A DNA stretch of 64,000 bases, from NCBI RefSeq assembly GCF_031456275.1, contig NZ_JAVDUI010000001.1, forward strand, positions 806,001 through 870,000, given 5' to 3'. This document shows, one piece after another, positions 49,098-59,700 of the stretch. Positions within the stretch are counted from its first letter, which is position 1. Each line of letters starts with the position of its first letter. A program made the position numbers and the translations under genes. Below the pieces are notes generated by a model that was not told where the DNA came from, did not search any database, and saw only the letters and a program-made list of their open reading frames with translations. This DNA comes from Falsarthrobacter nasiphocae. Its GTDB lineage: Bacteria > Actinomycetota > Actinomycetes > Actinomycetales > Micrococcaceae.

Positions 49098-50516
49098 ATG
49101 ACCAATCACTCTCACCTCTCCAGCGAGCGCGCACGCCGCCCTCGCGCTCGTCTGTCCACCGCTGGCCCCGCCCTTCTCGCCGCGGCGCTCCTCGCGGGCT
49201 GCGCCTCGCCGTCACCCTCCCCGGAGACGACGGCCGGCGCGCCCGCGTCCGACAGCCCCTCCGCACCCCAGAGCGCGTCACACGGCCCATCACAAAGCCC
49301 CTCGCAGGGCGCCGCCGCTAGCACCGACGCCCACGCCAAGGATGCGGGCAACGGCCACGGCACCGAGGTCGCAGCCCCGGTGCCCCGCCTCGTGGCAACG
49401 TACGACGGCGGCGTCCTCACCCTCGACGCCACGACGCTCGAGCAGGTCGCCGACGAGAAGATCCCCGGTTTCCTCCGCGTCAACCCCGCCGGGGACGGCC
49501 GCCACGCGTTCCTCTCCACAGACAAGGGCTTCCGCCTCTTCGACGCGGGGACGTGGAGCGAGGCGCACGGGGACCACTCGCACTCCTACACCGCGGATCC
49601 CAAGGCCACCTCAGCCACCGTCGCTGCGGATCACCCGGGTCACGTCGTGGTCCACGGCGGCCGCACGGCCCTCTTCGCCGACGGCACGGGAACGGTCTCT
49701 CTTCTCGAGACAGACGCGATCGCCAAGGGCGCGGAGGCGGGCTCGCTCCGCCCCGTGGGGAGCGTCTCGGCACCCCAGCCGCACCACGGCGTCGCCGTCC
49801 CCCTGCCGGACGGCGGGCTCGCGATGACCCGATCCAAGGGCGAGGAGCGCACGGGCATGAGCGTGTACGCGAAGGACCTCAAGACCGTCACGCACAGCTC
49901 CGACGACTGCCCGGGCACCCACGGCGAGGCCGTCGCGAAGGGCGGCGCCGTCGTCTTCGGCTGCGAGAACGGAGTCCTCATCTACACGAAGGGCGCCATC
50001 AAGAAGGTCGCCTCACCGGACAAGATCGGGCGGATCGGCAACCAGGCGGGCAGCGAGGCCTCGCCGATCGTCCTGGGCGACTACAAGGTCCGCCCCTCCG
50101 AGGGCACCCGCGAGCACCCGACGCGCGTGAGCCTCATCGACACCCGCACCGGCACGATCCGCCTCGTCGACGTCAAGGCGAGCTACACGTTCCGCTCCCT
50201 GGGCCGCGGCCCGGCGGGCGAGGCCCTCGTCCTGGGCACGGACGGCAAGCTGCGCGTCCTCGACCCGGCCACCGGCCGCATCACCAAGGAAATCCGGGTC
50301 ACGGACGCGTGGACGGAGCCCGAGGAGTGGCAGAAGCCCCGCCCGGCCCTGCACGTCCAGGGGGCCACGGCATACGTCACGGATCCGGCCACCCGGCGCC
50401 TCGTCTCGGTGGACATTCCGTCCGGGGAGATCGTCAAGGAGACGACGACGACGCAGCCGATCAACGAGATCACGAGCGTGACCGGCAAGGCCGCCCGCGC
50501 GCCCCACTCCCACTGA
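49098..50516 (+). CDS. aztD: AztD-like zinc metallochaperone, lipoprotein
   Basis: This predicted extracytoplasmic zinc chaperone has 472 residues. The signal peptide ends in a lipobox LLAGC (Cys35). A Ser/Pro linker with His-rich HGTEVAAP follows, then a beta-propeller-like domain with His motifs (EAHGDHSHSY, QPHHGVAVP, GTHGEAV) and a C-terminal APHSH. In Paracoccus, AztD hands zinc to the AztABC transporter; no such transporter genes are adjacent here. ATG 49098 lies about 11 bases after a TAAGAT -10 with no ribosome site, suggesting a nearly leaderless transcript under the Zur-like box. Confidence 0.85.
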   Translation: MTNHSHLSSERARRPRARLSTAGPALLAAALLAGCASPSPSPETTAGAPASDSPSAPQSASHGPSQSPSQGAAASTDAHAKDAGNGHGTEVAAPVPRLVATYDGGVLTLDATTLEQVADEKIPGFLRVNPAGDGRHAFLSTDKGFRLFDAGTWSEAHGDHSHSYTADPKATSATVAADHPGHVVVHGGRTALFADGTGTVSLLETDAIAKGAEAGSLRPVGSVSAPQPHHGVAVPLPDGGLAMTRSKGEERTGMSVYAKDLKTVTHSSDDCPGTHGEAVAKGGAVVFGCENGVLIYTKGAIKKVASPDKIGRIGNQAGSEASPIVLGDYKVRPSEGTREHPTRVSLIDTRTGTIRLVDVKASYTFRSLGRGPAGEALVLGTDGKLRVLDPATGRITKEIRVTDAWTEPEEWQKPRPALHVQGATAYVTDPATRRLVSVDIPSGEIVKETTTTQPINEITSVTGKAARAPHSH

Positions 50517-50522
50517 ACCGAG

Positions 50523-50561
50523 CGCGCCGCCGTCCGAGCGTGGAGCTCGAGCGGCGGCGCG
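50523..50561. terminator. Bidirectional terminator aztD / transporter
   Basis: Perfect 10-bp stem (50523-50532 with 50552-50561) and 19-base loop between two convergent genes, followed by GTCGTCGTTCT. Confidence 0.75.
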
Positions 50562-50582
50562 TCGTCGTCGTTCTGAGAAGAA

Positions 50583-51938
50583 CTAGCCGGTGACGATGGC
50601 CCCGGTGAGGATGGCCACGCCCAGCATGACGAGGGAGAGGACCACGCAGCGCCAGAGGACCTTCTTGTGGTGATCGCCGAGCTCGACGCCCGCGAGGGAG
50701 ACGAGAAGGAGGATCGCCGGGACGAGGGGCGACTGGAGGTGGAACGGCTGGCCCGTCAGGGAGGCGCGGGCCATGGAGGCCGGGTCCACGCCGAACTGCG
50801 AGGCGGTCTGCGCCAGGATCGGGAGGATGCCGAAGTAGAACGCGTCGTTGCTCATGAGGAACGTCAGCGGGATGGACAGCAGGCCCGTGATGAGCGGCAG
50901 GTGCGGGCCCCACTCGGTGGGGATGACGTCGACGAGCCAGTGGGCCATGGCGTCCACCATGCCCGTGCCGCTCAGCACGCCCGTCAGGACGGCGGCCGCC
51001 ATGACCATGCCGACGACGGCCACGATGGACCGGCCGTGCTCCGTGACGCGCTCGAGCTGCTCCTTCGGGCTGGGGAAGTTGACGACGATCGCCACGGCCA
51101 CACCGACCATGAAGATGTACGGCAGCGGGAGGACGTCCACGACAAGGAGGACCATGATCGCGAGCGTCAGCAGGAGGTTGAACCAGAAGAGCTTGGGCCT
51201 CAGGGTGGAGCGGTTCGGGTCGAGCGCGTTGTCGGCCATGACCGTGTCCCGCTCGTCGACGAGGTCCAGGGCGGGCAGGCGCGAGTCGTCGAGGAGGTTG
51301 CCGCTCCACGCGTCCGGGTAGGCGGCCTTGAGGCGGCGGCGCTCGAGGATGCCGAGGTGCCACGAGAACGCGAAGACGCAGAGCATGGTCACGGCCATGG
51401 CAGGCACGAGCGGCACGAACACGTCTGTGACGGACAAGTGCAGGGCCGTCGCCGCGCGGGCGGTGGGGCCGCCCCACGGGATGATGTTCATCGTGGCGTT
51501 GGCCATGGCCGCCACGACGGTGAGGACCACGGGGCTCATGCGCAGACGCCGGTAGATCGGCAGGAGCGCGGCCGTGGTGAGGATGAACGTCGTCGAGCCG
51601 TCACCGTCAAGGGAGACCGCTGCCGCCAGGACCGCTGTGCCGACGACGATCTTCATGGGGTCGTTGCCGGAGATCCGCTGGATGAAGTCGACGAGGCGGT
51701 CGAAGAGGCCGACGTCGATCATGAGACCGAAGTACATGATCGCGAACATCAAGAGGGCCGCGGTGGAGGTCATCGACTTCATGGACGTCATGACCATGTC
51801 GCCGATTCCGAGGCCGGCGCCCGCGAAGAGGCCGAAGACCGTCGGGACGATGATGAGCGCCAGGACAGGCGTCAGCTTCTTGGTCATGATGAGCGTCATG
51901 AAGACGGCGATCATGATGAAGCCGAGGAGGACGAGCAT
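50583..51938 (-). CDS. CitMHS-family citrate:metal symporter
   Basis: This transporter has 451 residues and about 12 hydrophobic helices. GDGSTTFILTTAALLPIYRRL and IIPWGGPTARAATAL are typical CitMHS segments, and NDAFYFGILPILAQTA lies in the second half. The family takes up citrate complexed with Mg or Ca. ATG 51938 follows GAAGGAG. It is divergent from a CitA/DcuS-like sensor kinase and response regulator, the common arrangement for citrate-responsive control. Confidence 0.92.
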   Translation of the reverse strand: MLVLLGFIMIAVFMTLIMTKKLTPVLALIIVPTVFGLFAGAGLGIGDMVMTSMKSMTSTAALLMFAIMYFGLMIDVGLFDRLVDFIQRISGNDPMKIVVGTAVLAAAVSLDGDGSTTFILTTAALLPIYRRLRMSPVVLTVVAAMANATMNIIPWGGPTARAATALHLSVTDVFVPLVPAMAVTMLCVFAFSWHLGILERRRLKAAYPDAWSGNLLDDSRLPALDLVDERDTVMADNALDPNRSTLRPKLFWFNLLLTLAIMVLLVVDVLPLPYIFMVGVAVAIVVNFPSPKEQLERVTEHGRSIVAVVGMVMAAAVLTGVLSGTGMVDAMAHWLVDVIPTEWGPHLPLITGLLSIPLTFLMSNDAFYFGILPILAQTASQFGVDPASMARASLTGQPFHLQSPLVPAILLLVSLAGVELGDHHKKVLWRCVVLSLVMLGVAILTGAIVTG

Positions 51939-52126
51939 GGGAACTCCTTCGTTCCGTGGAGACTGCAGTCCGCAGGGCGCCGGGCGGAGCCGGGCCACGC
52001 ACTGGGGCGTGATCTCGCTCACTGCGGAGGTTTCGACTGACGCTATCGTGAGCCCTGTCACGCTTGCGCGCTTTGGCTCATATGGGTCGTTTTGATCATT
52101 CGGCGCGTTGCGTGCATTCTGCTCAC

Positions 52127-53911
52127 ATGAGCTTTCGCCGCCTCCCCGCCGCACGCGGAGCCCGCACCGCCCGCCGCGGGCGCGGGTTCCAGCGGCGGCT
52201 CGCGGGCGTCATGGTGGGGCTCGTCCTCATCGTGGCCGCCCTCATCGGCGCGTCCCACGCGTGGCGCCTCAACGCCCGCATCATGGAGAGCACCCAGGAC
52301 AAGGCCCTGACGCTCGCGCGCGCGGTCGCCGCCGAGCCCGAGATCATCTCCGAGGCCGCCCGGATCTCCTCGGGGCCGCCGCCGAGCCCCGCCGACCTCC
52401 GCACGGGACCGATCCAACGGGCCGCCGCCGACATCACGCGGCGCACGGGCGCCCTCTTCGTCGTCGTCACCGACGAGAGCGGGATTCGGCTCAGCCACCC
52501 CGACCCAGCCCGCCTCGGCGAGCGCGTCAGCACGGACCCCTCCGGCGCGCTCGCGGGCCGGGACGAGGTCACGGGGGACACGGGCACGCTCGGCCCCTCG
52601 GCCGGAGCCAAGGTCCCGGTCCGGGACGGGTCGGGCCGGATCGTGGGGATCGTGTCCGTGGGCTTCGAGAGCGGCGAGCTCGCCGAGCAGTGGCTCCGGG
52701 ACGCCCGCTGGGGCATCCTCGCGACCCTCGCGGCCGCCCTCCTCGGCGTCGGCGCGTCCATCGTCGTCTCCCGCAGCCTTCACCGCGAGATCCTCGGGCT
52801 CGAGCCGGAGGAGATCGCCGGTCTCGTCACCGAGCAGGAGGCCGTCCTCCACGGCGTCGACGAAGGCGTGCTCGGCGTGGACCCGGACTTCACCGTGCGC
52901 GTAGCCAACCGGGCGGCCCTCGCCATGCTCCCCGGGGTCACGGTCGGCGCGCCCGCGGACGCAGAACACGTCCCGGACGAGCTCGTGGAGCTCCTCCACC
53001 ATGCGGCGGCGAGCGCCGGATCGGCCGCGAGCCCCCTGGAGACCGGGCCGCACACCGGGCCCCGGGACGCCGGAACCCGCACCGTCGTCGCCGGCGAGCG
53101 CATCCTCGTCTGCACGGTGCGCCCCGTCCGGCGGCGGGACGCGGACCTCGGCTACGCCGTCGTCGTCAGAGACCGCACCCAGGTGCAGGAGATGAGCCGG
53201 GAGCTCGCGGATGCCCGCGCGCTGACCGCCGCCCTGAGGATCCAGCGCCACGAGTTCTCGAACCAGCTCCACACCATCGCCGGCCTCGTCGACGCAGGCG
53301 CCCTCGAGGAGGCGTCCGAGTACGTCCTCGCCCTGACGGAGACCCGCCGGCTCGGCAGCGGCATGGCGGGGCTCGAGTGCATCGAGGACGAGAGCCTGCG
53401 CTCCTTCCTCGCCGCCAAAGCGGCGCAGGCCCACGAGCGCTCGGCGAGCCTGGTCCTCGGGGACAGCAGCGGCCTCACCTCCCGCCTCCGCGTCCCGCAG
53501 GGCCTCCAGGACACGACGACGGTCCTCGGCAACCTCGTGGACAACGCGCTGGCGGCGGCGATCGCCGCCCAGACCCCCTCCCCGGCCGTGCTCGTCGACA
53601 TCGTGGAACACGACGGCGTCCTGCACCTGGCCGTCACCGACACGGGCGCGGGGATCGCCGAGCCCGAGCTCGCGTTCACCCAGGGGTACTCGCGGGTGCC
53701 GAGCCTGCGAGGAGAGGCCGGGGGCCACGGCATCGGCCTGCCGCTCGTGCGCCGGATCGCGCGGGCCCGCGGCGGAGACGTCTGGATCGGGGCGAGGGCC
53801 GGCACCGAGATCGCCGCCCCCGAGCTGCCCCACCACTGGACCGGCGCCACCGTGTGCGCGCGCCTCCCCGGCGTCCTGCTCCCGCCCCGAGAACAGCCCG
53901 ACCACCCCTAA
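52127..53911 (+). CDS. CitA/DcuS-family sensor histidine kinase
   Basis: The protein has 594 residues. A first helix (about 25-43) and a second (about 190-208) flank an extracytoplasmic PAS-type domain that contains TGALFVVVTDESGIRLSHPD, the pattern of citrate/C4-dicarboxylate sensors. A cytoplasmic PAS follows. The phosphoacceptor His is in RIQRHEFSNQLHTIAGLV (about residue 377), and the ATPase domain has VDNALAAAI, DTGAGI and GHGIGLPLV. ATG 52127 gives a normal N-terminus. The response-regulator gene follows after 10 bases. Divergence from the CitMHS gene implies it controls that transporter. Confidence 0.92.
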   Translation: MSFRRLPAARGARTARRGRGFQRRLAGVMVGLVLIVAALIGASHAWRLNARIMESTQDKALTLARAVAAEPEIISEAARISSGPPPSPADLRTGPIQRAAADITRRTGALFVVVTDESGIRLSHPDPARLGERVSTDPSGALAGRDEVTGDTGTLGPSAGAKVPVRDGSGRIVGIVSVGFESGELAEQWLRDARWGILATLAAALLGVGASIVVSRSLHREILGLEPEEIAGLVTEQEAVLHGVDEGVLGVDPDFTVRVANRAALAMLPGVTVGAPADAEHVPDELVELLHHAAASAGSAASPLETGPHTGPRDAGTRTVVAGERILVCTVRPVRRRDADLGYAVVVRDRTQVQEMSRELADARALTAALRIQRHEFSNQLHTIAGLVDAGALEEASEYVLALTETRRLGSGMAGLECIEDESLRSFLAAKAAQAHERSASLVLGDSSGLTSRLRVPQGLQDTTTVLGNLVDNALAAAIAAQTPSPAVLVDIVEHDGVLHLAVTDTGAGIAEPELAFTQGYSRVPSLRGEAGGHGIGLPLVRRIARARGGDVWIGARAGTEIAAPELPHHWTGATVCARLPGVLLPPREQPDHP

Positions 53912-53921
53912 GGAGCCCCGC

Positions 53922-54584
53922 ATGCTCACCGTCCTCGTCGTCGACGACGACTACCGCGTGGCCGACCTCCACGCCGAGATCGTCGCCTCCACCCCCGGGT
54001 TCCGCGCGCTCCCGCCCGCCCACACCCTCGCGGCCGCCCGCGACACCCTCTCCCGCGAGCGCGTCGACCTCCTCCTCGCAGACCAGTTCGTCCAGGACGG
54101 GCGCGGGGTGGACCTTGTGGGCGCCTTCCCCGGGGACTCCATCCTCATCACCGCGGACCGCTCGCGGGCGACGACGAGGCTTGCGCTGACGCGAGGCGCC
54201 CTCACGGTCCTCTACAAGCCGTTCGCCGCGCGCGAGCTCGCAGACCGCCTCACCGCCTACGCCCGCCGGCGCCGCATCCTCGACGCGTCCGGCGACCTGG
54301 ACCAGGAGACGCTGGACCGGGCCCTCCGGGCGTTCCTCGCGCCCAAGCAGCAGGCCGACGCGATCTCGGGCAACGCCACGCTGGCCCGGTTCCGCGAGAT
54401 CCTCGCCGCAGAGCCGGCCGGGATGACCGCCGCCCAGGTCGCGGAAGCCGCCGGTGTCTCCCGCCCCACGGCCCAGCGCCACCTGGCGGCCGGGGCCCGT
54501 GCGGGCTCGCTCGCGCTCGAGCTGCGGTACGGGAGCACGGGCCGGCCCGAGCATGTCTACCGGCTGAGCGGCCAGGACCGCTGA
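53922..54584 (+). CDS. CitB/DcuR-family response regulator
   Basis: The protein has 220 residues. The receiver domain (1-118) has the acidic pair in VVDDDYRV, phosphoacceptor Asp54 in LLLADQFVQDG and Lys in LYKPF. The C-terminal part has a helix-turn-helix (about 165-200, AAQVAEAAGVSRPTAQRHL), the CitB/DcuR layout. It forms a two-gene unit with the upstream kinase and probably activates the divergent citrate transporter gene. Confidence 0.92.
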   Translation: MLTVLVVDDDYRVADLHAEIVASTPGFRALPPAHTLAAARDTLSRERVDLLLADQFVQDGRGVDLVGAFPGDSILITADRSRATTRLALTRGALTVLYKPFAARELADRLTAYARRRRILDASGDLDQETLDRALRAFLAPKQQADAISGNATLARFREILAAEPAGMTAAQVAEAAGVSRPTAQRHLAAGARAGSLALELRYGSTGRPEHVYRLSGQDR

Positions 54585-54728
54585 CGGCACCGGGCCCCGG
54601 CGGCGGGCCCCTGACGGCGGGGGACGGGTGAGGCGGGTCGTCGTCGGCCCATCACGAGCGCCAGGACGGAGTACTCTGAACTACCAACGAACGCCGCGAT
54701 GGCGCGGCGCCGATCCCCTGGAGGACTC

Positions 54729-56174
54729 GTGTCCAGTGTTGCACCCGCCGAATTGCCCGCCGCGACTGGCGAGCCGAAGGAGGCGCAGCTCGCGCCGGGC
54801 CTGAAGAAGCGCCACATCTCGATGATCTCCATCGCGGGAGTCATCGGCGCGGGCCTCTTCGTCGGCTCCTCGAACGCCATCGCCGTGGCCGGGCCCGCCG
54901 TCCTCATCTCCTATGCGCTCGCGGGCACGCTCGTGGTCCTCGTCATGCGGATGCTCGGCGAGATGGCCGTGGCCAACCCGGACACGGGCTCGTTCTCCAC
55001 CTACGCGGACCGGGCGCTCGGGCGCTGGGCCGGGTTCTCGGTGGGCTGGCTGTACTGGTGGTTCTGGGTGCTCGTCATCCCGTTCGAGGCCATCGCCGCC
55101 GGCGAGATCATCGCCGGCTGGACCGGTCTGCCCGCGGTTCTGCCGACGCTCCTCGTCATCGCGCTCCTCGTGGCGAGCAACCTCATCTCCGTCAAGAACT
55201 ACGGCGAGTTCGAGTTCTGGTTCGCGCTCATCAAGGTCGTGGCGATCATCGCGTTCATCGCCATGGGCGTCGCCGCGATCTTCAACCTCCTGCCGAACCA
55301 GCAGAGCCACGGCCTGGCCCACCTCACGAGCCACGGGTTCATGCCCGCCGGCGTGACCGCCGTGGCCACCGCCATGATGACGACGATGTTCTCCTTCATG
55401 GGCACCGAGATCGTCACGATCGCCGCCGCCGAGTCCAAGAACCCCGAGGCCGGCATCACGAAGGCCACGAACTCGGTCATCTGGCGCATCGGCATCTTCT
55501 ACATCGCCTCGATCTTCATCGTCGTGGCCCTCGTGCCCTACACGTACTTCGACAAGACGACGAACCCCGACGGCCTCGGCACCTACGGCGCCGCCCTCGC
55601 CGCCATGGGCGTGACGCCGGAGATCGCCCGCAACCTCGTCAACGTCATCGTCCTGTTCTCGGTGGCGTCCTGCCTCAACTCGGCTGTCTACACGGCGAGC
55701 CGAATGTCCTTCTCCCTCTCGCGCCGCGGGGACGCGCCCGCCGCGTGGTCCCGCGTGACGAAGCAGGGCGTGCCCGCGGTCTCCGTGCTCGTCTCCACGG
55801 CCGTGGCGGTGGTGGCCGTCGTCCTCAACTACACCGGGGCCCAGAGCATCTTCAGCGTCCTCCTCCAGACGTCCGGCGGAATCGCCCTCCTCGTCTACCT
55901 CGTCATCTGCTTCACGCAGCTCGCGTCCCGCCGCCGCCTCGAGGCCGAGGGCCGGATCGGGGCGGTGCGCATGTGGGGCTTCCCCTACGTGACGATCGGC
56001 ACCATCGTGGCCATCATCGCGATCTGCATCCTCATGCTCACGGGGTCCTCCCGCATGGACTTCGTCTACTCCGCCATCCTTGCGGCCATCACCATCGCGG
56101 CCGGCGTCGTCGTCCAGAAGCGCTCAGGCAACCGCCACGGCGCGACGGACGTCACAGTCCCCGGCGGTCACTAG
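54729..56174 (+). CDS. Amino acid permease (GabP/AroP-type APC family)
   Basis: This carrier has 481 residues and 12 hydrophobic helices. The family signature is in helix 1: ISIAGVIGAGLFVGSSNAIAVAGPA; MRMLGEMAVANPDTGSFSTYA and FSFMGTEIVTIAAAES follow. The AAT-type family imports amino acids or GABA by proton symport; the substrate is not determinable. GTG 54729 follows CTGGAGGA. It is likely a single-gene unit between the citrate regulators and rlmH. Confidence 0.94.
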   Translation: MSSVAPAELPAATGEPKEAQLAPGLKKRHISMISIAGVIGAGLFVGSSNAIAVAGPAVLISYALAGTLVVLVMRMLGEMAVANPDTGSFSTYADRALGRWAGFSVGWLYWWFWVLVIPFEAIAAGEIIAGWTGLPAVLPTLLVIALLVASNLISVKNYGEFEFWFALIKVVAIIAFIAMGVAAIFNLLPNQQSHGLAHLTSHGFMPAGVTAVATAMMTTMFSFMGTEIVTIAAAESKNPEAGITKATNSVIWRIGIFYIASIFIVVALVPYTYFDKTTNPDGLGTYGAALAAMGVTPEIARNLVNVIVLFSVASCLNSAVYTASRMSFSLSRRGDAPAAWSRVTKQGVPAVSVLVSTAVAVVAVVLNYTGAQSIFSVLLQTSGGIALLVYLVICFTQLASRRRLEAEGRIGAVRMWGFPYVTIGTIVAIIAICILMLTGSSRMDFVYSAILAAITIAAGVVVQKRSGNRHGATDVTVPGGH

Positions 56175-56246
56175 GCGGCCGGAGGGGCCGCCGGGCAGAC
56201 TGGAAGGCCGGGGCCGGCGGCCGGCCCGCCGACGAGAAGGAGAGTC

Positions 56247-56714
56247 ATGACCCTGCGAGTCCTCATGGTGGGGCGCAAGCACGAGTCCTGGGTGGTCGAG
56301 GGGATCGAGCGGTATGAGAAGCGGCTCGCCAAGCCGTTCGATCTCGCCTGGCAGCCGCTGCCGCACTCCGCCAAGAGCGGGGACGCGGCGAGGAGCGACG
56401 AATCGGATGCGATCCTCGGCAAGCTCACGGGAAAGAACGCCAAGGACTTTGTCGTGCTGCTCGACGAGCGCGGGCGGAACATTGACTCCCCCACGCTCGC
56501 GACGACGCTCCGCGGCCCGTTGGACCGCGGACGCAGCGTGACGCTCGTCATCGGCGGCGCCTACGGGGTGGATGATCGGGTCCATGCCCGTGCGGACTTC
56601 GTGTGGTCGCTCTCGAAGCTCGTGTTCCCGCACCAGCTCGTGCGACTCATCCTCGCGGAGCAGGTCTACCGGGCCCAGGAGATCGCCGCAGGGCGCCCGT
56701 ATCACCACGTCTGA
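56247..56714 (+). CDS. rlmH: 23S rRNA (pseudouridine1915-N3)-methyltransferase RlmH
   Basis: This SPOUT-fold methyltransferase acts on the 70S ribosome at position 1915 of helix 69. The 155-residue protein matches the family. Signatures are VLLDERGRNIDS (about 70-82), VIGGAYGVDD (101-110, the SAM-binding knot) and the C-terminal QVYRAQEIAAGRPYHHV. A GAAGGAGAG ribosome site precedes ATG 56247. It lies 51 bases before lhr. Confidence 0.96.
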   Translation: MTLRVLMVGRKHESWVVEGIERYEKRLAKPFDLAWQPLPHSAKSGDAARSDESDAILGKLTGKNAKDFVVLLDERGRNIDSPTLATTLRGPLDRGRSVTLVIGGAYGVDDRVHARADFVWSLSKLVFPHQLVRLILAEQVYRAQEIAAGRPYHHV

Positions 56715-56765
56715 GCGGCGGGCTGCACGCTCATCGTGTCCACCCCTCGTGGAATGATCGAACAC

Positions 56766-59700
56766 ATGCCTGACATTCTTGAGCGCTTCACCGAGTCCAC
56801 CAGACGGTGGTTCCTCGACGCGTTCTCGAACCCCACCCCCGCGCAGGCGGCCGCCTGGGAGGCGGTCAGCGGGGGCCAGGACGCCCTTGTCGTGGCGCCC
56901 ACGGGCTCCGGCAAGACCCTCTCCGCATTCCTCTGGGCTTTGGACGGCTTCTTCCGGCGCGCGGCGGCAGGCGGCGGGGAGCCTCAGCTGCCGGGCATGC
57001 CTGAGGTGCCGGGCGGCATGAGGAGGACGACGCCGGGCCGCGGGGAGGGGACCCCGCCGGCCGGTTCCGAGGAGGCCCCGGGAGGCACGCGCGTCCTCTA
57101 CATCTCACCGCTCAAGGCCCTCGGCGTGGATGTGGAGCGGAACCTGCGCTCGCCGCTCATCGGCATCCGGCAGACGGCCCTGCGGCTCGGGCTGCCCGCC
57201 GCCGAGGTCACCGTGGGCGTCCGCAGCGGCGACACCCCGCCCAACGAGCGCCGCCGCCTCGCCACCCACCCGCCGGACATCCTCATCACCACGCCCGAGT
57301 CCCTCTTCCTCATCCTCACGTCGAAGTCGCGGGGCACCCTCGCGAACGTGGACACGATCATCCTGGACGAGGTCCACGCGATCGCCGGGACCAAGCGCGG
57401 CGCGCACCTCGCGGTCTCTCTCGCGCGGCTGGACGCCTACCGGGCGTCGCGGGGGCGGCCGCGCGCGCAGCGGATCGGCCTCTCCGCCACCGTGGAGCCC
57501 CGCGAGCTCGTCGCTGAGTTCCTGAGCGGCGGGAAGCCGTGCGCCATCGTGGCCCCGCCCTCCGGGAAGATCTGGGATCTCACGGTGACCGTTCCTGTGG
57601 AGGACCTTGCCTCCCTGGGTGGCGGGAGGGCCGGCCACACCTCGAATCCCACCTCAGCGGCGGCAGCAGAGACCGCCCCGGCGAGCACCCCGGAAGAGGA
57701 CTTCCCCACGTTCGCGGACACCCTCGCGGCCTTCACACCCCCCTCCCGCCCGGCGCTGACCGGCCATGGGACGGGCGCCGAGCAGAAGGGATCGGGGTTC
57801 TCTCCCGACGCCTCAATCTGGCCCCACATCGAGGAACGTCTCGTGGACCTCATCCTCGAGAAGCGCTCCACGATCGTCTTCGCCAACTCCCGGCGTCTGG
57901 CCGAACGCCTCACGGGGCGCCTCAACGAGATCTACGCGGACCGTCTCGGTTTCGGGCTCGAGGACCCGTGGGCACCGTCGTCGCCCCCTGCCCAGGTGAT
58001 GGCGCAGGCAGGCGCGTCCCCCGCTACCCCCGAGGACGCGCCCCTGCTCGCCCGCGCGCACCACGGTTCAGTGTCCAAGGACCAACGCTCGGAGATCGAG
58101 GAGGGGCTCAAGCGCGGTGACCTGCGCTGCGTGGTGGCCACGAGCTCGCTGGAACTCGGGATCGACATGGGCCTCGTGGACCAGGTCCTCCAGGTGGAGT
58201 CCCCGCCGTCCGTGGCGAGCGGCCTCCAGCGTGTGGGCCGCGCGGGGCACGGCGTCGGCGAGGTCTCCCGGGGCGTGTTCTACCCGAAGCACAGGGGAGA
58301 TCTCCTCACGACCTCCGTGACGGTGATGCGGATGCTCGAAGGGCGCATCGAGCCGGTGCGCATCCCCCGCAACCCCCTCGACATCCTGGCGCAGCAGACC
58401 GTGGCCGCCTGCGCCCTCGAGCCCATCGGGGTCGAGGACTGGTACACGACCCTCACCGCGAGCGCCCCGTTCCTCAACCTCCCCCGCTCGGCGTACGAGG
58501 CCACCCTGGACCTGTTGAGCGGCCGGTACCCGAGCGACGAGTTCGCGGGCCTCCGCCCGCGCATCGTCTGGGACCGTGTCGCCGGGACCCTCGAGGGGCG
58601 CCCAGGGGCTCAGCGCCTGGCCGTGACAAGCGGCGGAACCATCCCGGACCGCGGTCTCTTCGGCGTCTTCCTGGCCTCAGCGGACGGGGAGCGCGGAGGC
58701 AAGCGGGTCGGCGAGCTCGACGAGGAGATGGTCTACGAGTCCCGGGTCGGCGACGTCTTCGCGCTCGGTGCGACGAGCTGGCGCATCGTCGACATCACCC
58801 ATGACCGAGTTCTCGTGACGCCGGCGTTCGGCGAGCCCGGGAAGCTGCCGTTCTGGCATGGGGACGCCGCCGGGCGGCCCGTGGAGCTGGGGCGCGCGCT
58901 CGGCGAGTTCCTCCGCGAGGCCGGCGGCCCGGGCGGCATGCCGGAGAGCATCCGGGAGCGGCTTCGGCAGACGGGCCTGGACCCGTTCGCCCTCGGCAAC
59001 CTCGAGCGCTACCTCGAGGACCAGCGCTCAGCCACCGGGGCCGTCCCCACGGAGCGCACGCTCGTCGTCGAGCGGTTCAAGGACGAGATCGGCGACTGGA
59101 GGATCGTCCTCCACAGCCCCTACGGCATGCCGGTTCATGCCCCCTGGGCGCTCGCCGTGGGCGCGCGTGTGCGGGAGACGCACGGCATGGACGCCTCCGC
59201 CATGGCGGCCGACGACGGCATCATCCTCCGCGTCCCCGCCGGAGACGGGGAGCCGCCTGGGGCTGAGCTGTTCCTCTTCGAGCCGGACGAGATCGAGGAC
59301 ATCGTCACCCGCGAGGTGGGCGGCTCTGCGCTCTTCGCCGCCCGCTTCCGGGAGTGCGCTGCACGGGCCCTGCTGCTGCCGCGGCGGGACCCGGGCAAGC
59401 GGACGCCCCTGTGGCAGCAGCGCCAGCGCTCGTCCCAACTCCTCCAGGTGGCCCGCTCCTACCCGTCCTTCCCCATCATTCTCGAGACCGTCCGCGAGTG
59501 TCTCCAGGATGTCTACGACCTGCCCGCGCTCGTGGGGATCTTCCGCCAGGCGGACCGCAGGGAGATCGCGTTCCTCGACGTCTCCACGCCGGAGCCCTCC
59601 CCGTTCGCGAAGTCTCTCCTCTTCGGCTACGTGGCCACGTTCCTCTACGAGGGAGACGCCCCGCTCGCCGAGCGCCGCGCGGCGGCGCTCGCCATGGACC

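Noticed and set aside
56736-56765. GTG 56736 as the lhr start
   Set aside because: The family N-terminus begins at about MPDILERF (56766), and the upstream residues have no ribosome-site support.
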